64,000 nucleotides of DNA from NCBI GenBank assembly GCA_020633435.1, contig JACKDP010000007.1, positions 310,001 through 374,000 of the forward strand, written 5' to 3'. Both the position numbers and the translations under genes were made by a program. The notes under the pieces are model-generated. The model had not been told where the DNA came from, searched no databases, and worked only from the letters and a program-made list of their open reading frames with translations. This document shows, one piece after another, positions 18,740 through 25,446 of the stretch. How positions within the stretch are numbered: the stretch's first letter is position 1; each line of letters opens with the position of its first letter. The stretch is from Myxococcales bacterium (GTDB lineage: Bacteria; Myxococcota_A; Bradymonadia; UBA7976; UBA1532).

Positions 18740-19558
18740 TCAATCCAGCGAGAACGTCCCGTCCAGCGGCCCATAGGACAGGGCGTGGCGACCCAGCACC
18801 GGGATGTCGAAGAACACCGAGCCCCGCGCCTTGTAGGGGATGTCGAAAGACGGCGCCCGCCCGTCCAGGAACTCGTCGGCGCTGTCCGTGGCCACCTTCT
18901 CCAGGATGCCGAGCACGGCGTCCACCCCCAGGTCGAAGCGGATGCGCGCCTCGGTGTGCCCCGCGACGCCCTCCTGGGCGGCCGGGATGTAGCGGAAGCT
19001 CAGGTTGGTATCGAGGGTGCCGTTGGCGGCCTCCACCGCGATGCGGATGAGGTCCTCCACCGTCGGCACGAAGTCCTCGATGTCCTCGACCTCCTTGTCG
19101 GGGGCGCGGCACGCCTCCTCGCCGCCCTGGACGCAGTCCTCCGCCTCGGGATCGCAGAACGACACGCAGATGGCCCCGAGCTGTGCGGTGTCCTGGCCCT
19201 CGAACACGTCGAGCGCCAGCAGCAGCTCCACCAGCGGGATGGGGAAGTCGTTGGGGTTGCCCAGGTCGAAGACCAGCTCGAAGCTGAAGATGAGCTGCAG
19301 CTTGTCGGGCTCGCGCCCGAAGAAGCCCCGGCACGCGCCATCGGTGACGACGTTGCCCCCCAGCAGATCGTGGCAGTAGTAGGAGGCCAGCTCGTTGTTG
19401 GTGGGCCGGGCCGTCAGGTTGATCTCCTTCAGCTCGGCGGTGGGGGGCTCGGGGTTGATGCCCCCCGCGCTGCTGCCGAGGGGGCAGCCACCCAGCGGGA
19501 GGCCGAGGACGGCCAGGGAAGACGCCAGCACCAGGCGGTTGAGATCACGGGCACCCAT
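18740..19558 (-). CDS. Lipoprotein of unknown function
   Basis: 272 residues from the ATG at 19558, preceded by AAGGGGG about 8 bases upstream. N-terminal signal MGARDLNRLVLASSLAVLG with lipobox LPLGGC. The mature part contains paired cysteines (ICVSFC, DCVQGGEEAC), which suggests disulfides outside the cytoplasm, and many acidic residues in the middle. No catalytic motif or known domain recognised. It is upstream of and probably co-transcribed with the acyltransferase-fold gene. The C-terminal half looks beta-rich and ends in GTFSLD. Confidence 0.7.
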   Translation of the reverse strand: MGARDLNRLVLASSLAVLGLPLGGCPLGSSAGGINPEPPTAELKEINLTARPTNNELASYYCHDLLGGNVVTDGACRGFFGREPDKLQLIFSFELVFDLGNPNDFPIPLVELLLALDVFEGQDTAQLGAICVSFCDPEAEDCVQGGEEACRAPDKEVEDIEDFVPTVEDLIRIAVEAANGTLDTNLSFRYIPAAQEGVAGHTEARIRFDLGVDAVLGILEKVATDSADEFLDGRAPSFDIPYKARGSVFFDIPVLGRHALSYGPLDGTFSLD

Positions 19559-19614
19559 CAGCACACCCCCTTGGAGAAAAGACGGCGCCGCGACGCCGGG
19601 GCAGCAGGCCGCAT

Positions 19615-19971
19615 TCAGCCGCCCGGGCTCTTGACCGCCGAGCCCCGGGCCAGGTCCACCGGGTACTTCTGCTCCAGGCGCTGCAGCTTGGAGCGGGCCG
19701 CCGCCACCGGATCGATCCCCGAGACGGCGCAGAAGTTCAGCAACGAGATGAGCACATCCGCCACCTCGTCCGCCACCGCGTCGGCGGGCGGCGCGCCGGC
19801 CCCCGGCGGGTGGGGCCCCGGGCCCTCCCGCGTCCACATGAAGAGCTCCAGCAGCTCGCCCGCCTCGACCGAGAGGCAGGCGGCCAGGTTCTTCGGCGAG
19901 TGGAACTGCCGCCAGTCCCGCGCGGCCGAGAACGCCGCGACCTGGGCCTGCAAGTCCTCGAATTCGCTCAT
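19615..19971 (-). CDS. MazG-like nucleotide pyrophosphohydrolase
   Basis: 118 residues from MSEFEDLQ. Matches the small all-alpha NTP pyrophosphatase family that hydrolyses non-canonical dNTPs to monophosphates: FHSPKNLAACLSVEAGELLE followed by LFMW supplies the first acidic pair, and VADEVADVLISLLNF supplies the E..D pair that together bind Mg2+. Length and order are typical of single-domain MazG/RS21-C6-like enzymes. The ATG overlaps the stop of the preceding pseudouridine synthase gene as ATGA (19968-19971), so the two are translationally coupled. Function is probably housecleaning of the nucleotide pool. Confidence 0.88.
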   Translation of the reverse strand: MSEFEDLQAQVAAFSAARDWRQFHSPKNLAACLSVEAGELLELFMWTREGPGPHPPGAGAPPADAVADEVADVLISLLNFCAVSGIDPVAAARSKLQRLEQKYPVDLARGSAVKSPGG

Positions 19972-20678
19972 GGTTCCAGGTTCCCTCGCGGCCACTCCCA
20001 GCCCAGCCGGGCCAGCAGCGGGCTCAGCACGGGATCGGGCGGCGCCTCCACCTCGACGAGGGCCCCGTCAGACGGCCGCGGGAAGCGCAGCCGGTGGGCG
20101 ACGAGCATGAGGCGCTGGTTGCCGAAGTGGTCGCGCCACAGGTGGTTGTGGCGGTTGTCCCCGTGATCGTGGTCGCCGACGATGGGGTGGTTGGCGTGGT
20201 GCAGGTGCCGCCGCACCTGGTGGCGCCGCCCCGTCTCCGGCCACGCCGCCACCAGGCTGTAGCGCGCCGTCGGGAACTGCCGCACCGGGATGGCGAGCTG
20301 CAGCCGCCGCAGGCACCGCCACCGCGTGTGCGCCTCGCGCTCGACGCCATCCACGATCAGCGGCCGGTCGCTCACCCCGTCCTGGGCGTACCCGCGCACC
20401 ACCGCCAGGTAGGTCTTGTGCACCTCGCGCCGGGCGAACGCCGCCATCAGCGCCCGCGAGGCCTCGGCGTGGAACGCGAAGAGCAGCACCCCCGAGGTGC
20501 CCGCGTCGAGCCGGTGGACCGGCTGCACGAACGTCCGAAGCTGGGATCGCAGCGTCTGCACGGCGTAGGGCGGCCGCTCCCACGGCAGCCCGGCCTTGTG
20601 CACGATCATGCCGGCGGGCTTGTGCACCGCCACGCAGTCGGCGTCGCGGTACAGGATGTCGAGGGACGGGGTCTCCAT
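19968..20678 (-). CDS. truC: RluA-family pseudouridine synthase, TruC-like
   Basis: 236 residues from METPSLDILYRDADCVAVHK. The RluA catalytic motif HRLDAGTSGVLLFA has the active-site Asp at residue 58. The short form without an S4 domain, the KPAGMIVHK entry motif and the C-terminal HLHHANHPIVGD segment fit tRNA pseudouridine-65 synthase TruC better than the 23S rRNA enzymes. It isomerises a uridine in tRNA. It is the first gene of a two-gene unit with the MazG-like gene. Substrate assignment to tRNA U65 is from resemblance only. Confidence 0.82.
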   Translation of the reverse strand: METPSLDILYRDADCVAVHKPAGMIVHKAGLPWERPPYAVQTLRSQLRTFVQPVHRLDAGTSGVLLFAFHAEASRALMAAFARREVHKTYLAVVRGYAQDGVSDRPLIVDGVEREAHTRWRCLRRLQLAIPVRQFPTARYSLVAAWPETGRRHQVRRHLHHANHPIVGDHDHGDNRHNHLWRDHFGNQRLMLVAHRLRFPRPSDGALVEVEAPPDPVLSPLLARLGWEWPRGNLEP

Positions 20679-20849
20679 GGCCGGCACCTTCGCTGGCCGC
20701 CGCCCGGGCGTCAATGCCCCGAATTTCTGAGATCCCCCCCGGGGCCGGCCCGAAATTCCGACGCGGAGCGCGCGCGGCGCCGCGCCCCGCGGCGCGGCAC
20801 GGGCATTGCTCTGCCTCCCCGCGCCCCAGCGCACCCCCGGAGGATGCCC

Positions 20850-22541
20850 ATGCTTCGCCCCCTCGCCGGCCTCACCGCCGCCCTCGCCGGCTTCGCCCCC
20901 GCCGCCGCCCTCGCCTGCGGCGGCTTCTTCTGCAGCTCCACCCCCGTCGACCAGTCCGCGGAGCGCATCCTCTTCGTGCAGGAGGACGCCGAGACCGTCA
21001 GCGCCTACGTGGAGATCATGTACCAGGGCGAGCCCGAGGGCTTCGCGTGGATCGTGCCCGTGCCCGAGGTGCCCGAGCTCGATGTCTGGTTCGGCGGGGC
21101 CTTCAACGCCCTCGACCTGGCCACCGGCCCCAGCTTCACCGGCAACTTCGGCTGCTTCGAGGCCGCCGCCGGGGGCGACGACCAGGACGCCGACGGCCTC
21201 CCCAACGACCCGGAGGTGGACGTCCTGGCCCGCGAGCAGGTGGGCCCGTTCGACACCGTGACCATCACCTCCCGCGACCCCCGCGCCCTCGTCGAGTGGC
21301 TGCGCGAGAACGGCTACCGCATCCTCCCCGAGATGGAGCCCTTCATCGCCCTCTACACCGCCGAGGGCATGAAGTTCGTCGCCATGAAGCTGCTGCCCGG
21401 CGAGGACGTGGCGGCCATCCAGCCCATCAAGATGACGTACCGCTCCCAGGGCCCGGCCGTGCCTCTGCGCCTCACGGCCGTCGCCGCCCAGCTCGAGATG
21501 GGGGTGAAGGTCTGGGTCCTGGCCGACAAGCGCTACGAGGTGGCCAACGCCCCGGCCGTCGCCATCGACGACGCCGACCTCGTCTACGACGACTGGACGG
21601 GCCAGACGAACTACGTCGCCCTCGTGGCCCGCGCCGTCGACGCCGCCGGCGGCCACGGCTTCGTGACGGAGTACGCCACCCCCACCGCCGAGCTCGCCGC
21701 CCAGATCCGCGACTCCTTCGTGCCCGAGTGGGCGGGCCAGGAGGCCATCGACGCCCGGGACGCCCTGGCCGACGTCCTGGCCAGCAAGCCCTACCTGACG
21801 CGCCTCTACACCCGCGTATCTCCTGAGGAAATGGACATGGACCCGCTCTTCGTGCCCAGCGAGGGCGGCGACGTGAGCCGGGTCCACGAGATCCCCGAGC
21901 GGCCCGGCCAGGACGCCTGCGGCGGGGGGGCCGAGGACTTCGACGCCTGCGCCTTCGCGGCCTGCGGGGCGGGCGGCGCCTGCGCCGAGGTGGCGGGCGC
22001 GGGCAACCGGGCCCAGGCCGGCTGCGCCTGCGCCGAGGGCACCCTCGCCCGCGCCGTGCCCGATCCCAGCGTCCCGGGGGGCGTGGCCGTGGCGTGCGGC
22101 GACGCCCGCATGAACTTCCTGAACCCGGACCTGACGCCGGCCGCCCCCGACCCGCTGCGCGACTTCGCCGCCGCCTGCGCCGGCAACCCCTGCGGCGACG
22201 GCGGCGAGTGCGTGAGCCTCAACGGCTTCCCGGCCTGCCGCTGCGACGCCGGCTTCGTGGCCGTCGGCGCCCGGGACGACGCGGGCCAGCCGCAGCCCAC
22301 CTGCGCCCCCGCCCTGGCCGAGGTCGCCGCCCCCGTCGAGCTGCGCGAGCCCGACCTGCCGTACCCCGGCCGGCCCGTCGCGCGGCCCATCGACCCCGTC
22401 GTCCCCGGCAACGGCGGCCCCGGCATGGCGGCCCCGAGCGACAAGGACGACAGCTGCACCGCCGCCCCCGGCTCGACCCCGGGCGCCTGGTGGGCCCTGC
22501 TCCCCCTCGCCGGCCTGCTGCGCCGCCGCCGCCGCGCCTGA
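20850..22541 (+). CDS. DUF2330 surface protein with MYXO-CTERM-like tail
   Basis: 563 residues. The ATG at 20850 is preferred over 20844 because GGAGG ends at 20843, leaving a 6-base spacer. Signal peptide, then ACGGFFC and the DUF2330 pattern of about 320 residues (RILFVQ....VSAYVEI.Y.G.PE.FAWIVPVP). A Cys-rich EGF-like part follows (ACAGNPCGDGGECVSLNGFP). The C-terminus has Cys, then a Gly/Ser/Pro stretch, a short hydrophobic helix and RRRRRA, the layout of the MYXO-CTERM sorting signal of myxobacteria, which is cleaved and held at the outer surface. Function is unknown. The gene stands alone between divergent and convergent neighbours. Confidence 0.82.
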   Translation: MLRPLAGLTAALAGFAPAAALACGGFFCSSTPVDQSAERILFVQEDAETVSAYVEIMYQGEPEGFAWIVPVPEVPELDVWFGGAFNALDLATGPSFTGNFGCFEAAAGGDDQDADGLPNDPEVDVLAREQVGPFDTVTITSRDPRALVEWLRENGYRILPEMEPFIALYTAEGMKFVAMKLLPGEDVAAIQPIKMTYRSQGPAVPLRLTAVAAQLEMGVKVWVLADKRYEVANAPAVAIDDADLVYDDWTGQTNYVALVARAVDAAGGHGFVTEYATPTAELAAQIRDSFVPEWAGQEAIDARDALADVLASKPYLTRLYTRVSPEEMDMDPLFVPSEGGDVSRVHEIPERPGQDACGGGAEDFDACAFAACGAGGACAEVAGAGNRAQAGCACAEGTLARAVPDPSVPGGVAVACGDARMNFLNPDLTPAAPDPLRDFAAACAGNPCGDGGECVSLNGFPACRCDAGFVAVGARDDAGQPQPTCAPALAEVAAPVELREPDLPYPGRPVARPIDPVVPGNGGPGMAAPSDKDDSCTAAPGSTPGAWWALLPLAGLLRRRRRA

Positions 22542-22544
22542 CGC

Positions 22545-23189
22545 CTACTCGGCCTCCCCGTACACCACCACGGTGATGGGGAGCTGCACCGGCACCGCCC
22601 GCTCGTCCTCCGCCCGCACCGTCACCGGGAACACCCGCTGCCGCACGAGCTGCTCGGGATCCGGCTCCCAGACCACCAGCGCCGACTTCGGCCCCGTCAC
22701 GTCCAGCTCGGCCCCCGCGGGCGCCTCGATGAGCGAGAACTCCACCGCCTCGCTGTCATCGTCGCGCACCGTCACCGGCAGCAGCAGCGTGTCCGTCACC
22801 CGCAGATCCAGCACCGCCGCCTCGGGGGAGGTGAAGGTGGGCTCGCTGTTCCCCGAGAACACCGTCACCACCACCCGCGCCTCCGTCCGCGCCCCGGCCT
22901 CGTCCTGGGCGATGAACGTCACCGGCACCTCGCGCCCCGCCGGATCCCCGTCCGACACCAGCGGCGACCACCGGAACACCGGCGGGTCCACGGCCCGGTC
23001 GAAGACCGACCCCTGGGGCAGCCCCCGCGCGCCGTACGTCAGCGCGTCGCCATCCCGATCCACCGCCCGCACCACCAGCTCGACCGTCTGCCCCACCACC
23101 ACCACCGGATCGGCGGGCACGGGGTCGAACACCGGCGCGCGGTTCTCGGCGCAGGCAGCGAGGGCGAGGACGGGCAGCAGGCGGCGCAT
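22545..23189 (-). CDS. Ig/cadherin-like lipoprotein
   Basis: 214 residues with a short lipoprotein signal (MRRLLPVLALAAC, Cys 13). Two tandem beta-sandwich repeats of the putative-Ig/cadherin kind are visible: NRAPVFDPVPADP...VRAVDRDGDALTY and SEPTFTSPEAAVLDL...VRDDDSEAVEF, each ending in PVT.....A. Such repeats are common in surface and structural proteins and may bind Ca2+ through the DRDGD loop. The 3' end is 3 bases from the convergent DUF2330 gene. It lies at the edge of the signalling block that begins at 23212, with no evidence that it belongs to it. Confidence 0.72.
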   Translation of the reverse strand: MRRLLPVLALAACAENRAPVFDPVPADPVVVVGQTVELVVRAVDRDGDALTYGARGLPQGSVFDRAVDPPVFRWSPLVSDGDPAGREVPVTFIAQDEAGARTEARVVVTVFSGNSEPTFTSPEAAVLDLRVTDTLLLPVTVRDDDSEAVEFSLIEAPAGAELDVTGPKSALVVWEPDPEQLVRQRVFPVTVRAEDERAVPVQLPITVVVYGEAE

Positions 23190-23211
23190 GGGGAGAGTGT
23201 ACTCCCGGAGC

Positions 23212-23976
23212 CTACGGAGCGGGGGCGTTCAGCAGCGGGGCGAGGGCCGAGCCGGCCGGGACGACGTGCGCGCCAGCGCCTTCTCCGGCGAAGCCGTCGT
23301 CAATGTCGAAGGTGACAGCGTGGCTCGTCCCCTCGGCCAGCTCGAGCAGGATCCCGGGCCCTGTGGTCGCGCCGACGGCCTGGCCAGGCTCACGGTGAGA
23401 TGTTGAAAACTCAAGGAGAACAAGAGGTTGGGGGTCGAACGTGAGCACCCCACCGCCGCCGAAGACCGGCGCCACGGCGATCGGGCCGGCGCCGATGGCC
23501 ACGCCCGCCTGCCGGGCACGTCCGGTGTCGTTCTCGATGGCAATGAGCCCCGGCTCCCCGTCGTTGAAGACCGCGCCCGTCCCGGCCGCGCCGCTCACGC
23601 GCAGGCGCTGGCCCGGCTCGATCGGATAGCAGGCCTGGGCCCGGATCGTGACCGCGCCCCCGAGGTCTTCCCGGAAGGTGCAGGCCCGGTAGGCCATGTC
23701 CCAGGTGAGGAGCGTCCGCGGAGCGTAGGCCTCGGTCCGGAACCAGAGGAGGGGGCGGGCGTCGAGGGCCGTGGTGCGCACCGCCGCGAAGCCCTGGAGG
23801 GCGAAGCCGCCCGCGGCCAGGGCGTCAACGGTCGCGTCGCTCATGAGGATGGTCACCGCGTACCCATCAGCGGGGGCGGGCGTCGGGTCGACGCCGGGCT
23901 CGACCACCGCGTCCTGCATCCCACCGCCTCGACAGGCGGCGAGCACGAGCGCAGCGGCGAGGCCCAGCGTGCGCAC
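23212..23976 (-). CDS. Lipoprotein paralogue of the 23979-25286 C-terminal domain
   Basis: 254 residues from a GTG at 23976-23974, two bases beyond the stop of the upstream gene. The signal VRTLGLAAALVLAAC gives a lipoprotein. After a short linker, residues about 40-250 match the last 235 residues of the neighbour: both have I.MS..TV.AL..GGF.L..F..V.TT, then a tryptophan motif (LLWF / VVWF), then AGTG near the middle and a Y/F-D-(M/I) ending close to the C-terminus. The neighbour is predicted cytoplasmic, so the block encodes one secreted and one non-secreted form of the same beta-rich fold. The family is not recognised; possible roles include effector, sensor or lectin. Confidence 0.72.
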   Translation of the reverse strand: MRTLGLAAALVLAACRGGGMQDAVVEPGVDPTPAPADGYAVTILMSDATVDALAAGGFALQGFAAVRTTALDARPLLWFRTEAYAPRTLLTWDMAYRACTFREDLGGAVTIRAQACYPIEPGQRLRVSGAAGTGAVFNDGEPGLIAIENDTGRARQAGVAIGAGPIAVAPVFGGGGVLTFDPQPLVLLEFSTSHREPGQAVGATTGPGILLELAEGTSHAVTFDIDDGFAGEGAGAHVVPAGSALAPLLNAPAP

Positions 23977-23978
23977 GG

Positions 23979-25286
23979 TCAGGCGTGCAAGGAGCGCAGC
24001 CGCTTCTTGGCCAGGCTCGACGAGGAGTCGATGAGCAGCGGCACGAGATCCTTGTTGGGCGCCACGGCCTGGCCCCACGAGAAGCCGCCCCACGCCCAGC
24101 CGGTGTTCATGTCGTAGCTCACGTCGCGGTCGGTCGCGCCCGTGAGGTCGACGAGCACGCCCTGGCTATAGGCCTTGTAGATGACCGTCCCGGTGTTGAT
24201 GGAGTCGGTCGCGAACATGAGCAGCACCTTCTCGATGGGTGCCATGACGTCGAGGTTGTTGCCGAAGAGCGGGAAGGCGCAGAGCGGGGAGGCCTGGTTG
24301 TTGACCACCTGGGAGATGCCGCAGGTGAAGGGCGTCGTGGTGGCGTTGAGGATGGAGATGGCGCCGTCCGTGGCCCCGTTGCCGACGGTCCCGGTGCCCG
24401 CCGACGAGGTCACCGTCAGTTCCTGGCCGAGGTCCGCGTCGTACGCCGCCGACGCCACGATCCGCCCGCTCGGGATGATGGCGCTGGTCGAGGTGTAGGC
24501 CTGGTACTGCTCCTCCCAGGAGATGGTGGTGGTGAGCGAGAACGCGGTGGACTCGAACCAGACGACGGGGGCGCCGCCGCCCATGGTGGTCTGCACGCCC
24601 TTGAAGGCGTAGAGCTTGAAACCGCCGTTGACGAGGGCGGCGACGGTGGACTGGGACATGCTGATGTCGATGCTGTACGGGGTGGCCATGGCCTGAGTCT
24701 CCTGGCTGCTGGGACGCGCTGCGAAGGCGGCGTCTCTTGTGGGTTCGTGAACAGGGAGTGGACGGGGCTGGCCGACGTGGCCGTCCCCTGGGAGCGCGGG
24801 CGCCGGCGGCGCCGGGAGCGGTTCAAGACGCTGATGGGTGGGCGAGTCCTCCTTCTCGTACGCGGGGCCCACGGCCCGCTGGGTGGGGGGGGCCGCCGCC
24901 GGCGTCGCCGGGGCGGGGTCGAGCGACTTCCTGGACCTGACCTCGGCTTCGTCCTCGGCGACGGCGGCCTCGCGCGGGGCGTCCTCCGCCAGGAGGCCGA
25001 GGCCGGCGAGCGTGGAGACGAAGTCCTCCGGCGTGCCGGGGGGGGCCTGCTCGAACAGGCCGTCGGGGCGCCGGCGAAGGTTCCCGAGGTGTCGGCCCTC
25101 CACCTTCACCGCGATGAAGGTGACGAGCACGGCGCCCTTCCCCGCAGTCAGGCCTTCGGCCTGGGTCGGGGTCCCGAGGTGGAGGTGCGTCTCGCGAGCG
25201 CCTCCAGGGTAGTAGGAGCTGGCCTGAGCGGGCTTACTGAAGCCGGCCCCCACCAGCGTCTTCACCTCGATCGACTGCAACGGCAC
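23979..25286 (-). CDS. 435-residue two-part protein with beta-rich C-terminal domain; internal start likely
   Basis: Starts at a GTG (25286-25284) with GAGGGGG a few bases upstream. Residues 1-105 form an unrecognised domain (SIEVKTLVGAGFSKPAQ...), 106-199 are a Pro/Ala/Glu-rich linker, and 200-435 are the beta-rich domain shared with the downstream lipoprotein. The domain opens at Met 200 (MATPYSIDISMSQSTVAALV), which has its own AGGAG nine bases upstream, so a 236-residue product from 24689 could also be made. The C-terminal domain has no signal peptide. It is divergent from the kinase gene and shares a 160-base control region that carries four 10-bp repeats. No named family recognised. Confidence 0.7.
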   Translation of the reverse strand: MPLQSIEVKTLVGAGFSKPAQASSYYPGGARETHLHLGTPTQAEGLTAGKGAVLVTFIAVKVEGRHLGNLRRRPDGLFEQAPPGTPEDFVSTLAGLGLLAEDAPREAAVAEDEAEVRSRKSLDPAPATPAAAPPTQRAVGPAYEKEDSPTHQRLEPLPAPPAPALPGDGHVGQPRPLPVHEPTRDAAFAARPSSQETQAMATPYSIDISMSQSTVAALVNGGFKLYAFKGVQTTMGGGAPVVWFESTAFSLTTTISWEEQYQAYTSTSAIIPSGRIVASAAYDADLGQELTVTSSAGTGTVGNGATDGAISILNATTTPFTCGISQVVNNQASPLCAFPLFGNNLDVMAPIEKVLLMFATDSINTGTVIYKAYSQGVLVDLTGATDRDVSYDMNTGWAWGGFSWGQAVAPNKDLVPLLIDSSSSLAKKRLRSLHA

Positions 25287-25356
25287 GGGTTCCCCCTCGG
25301 GTCGGTGGTCGGCTCAGGCGGCCGACATGGACCACGCTAGCGGCGCCCGATGTGGG

Positions 25357-25423
25357 ATTCGATTTCGATACATTTCGAGGGATTTCGGAGGATTACAGCT
25401 TGGTCGGATCGGCGTGCTACCCT
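25357..25423 (+). promoter_or_regulatory. Four 10-bp-phased ATTTCG repeats and extended -10 upstream of the kinase gene
   Basis: ATTTCG occurs at 25362, 25372 and 25382 and ATTACA at 25392, exactly 10 bp apart; a partial copy (ATTCGA) begins at 25357. Direct repeats on one face of the helix are typical of winged-helix activators. Twenty bases after the last copy is TGCTACCCT (25415-25423), an extended -10, placing a start near 25430 and the kinase GTG at 25447. The region is much less GC-rich than its surroundings. The same element recurs at 29148-29163. Confidence 0.6.
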
Positions 25424-25446
25424 GTCGGGCGTAGCTGGAGGCTCCC

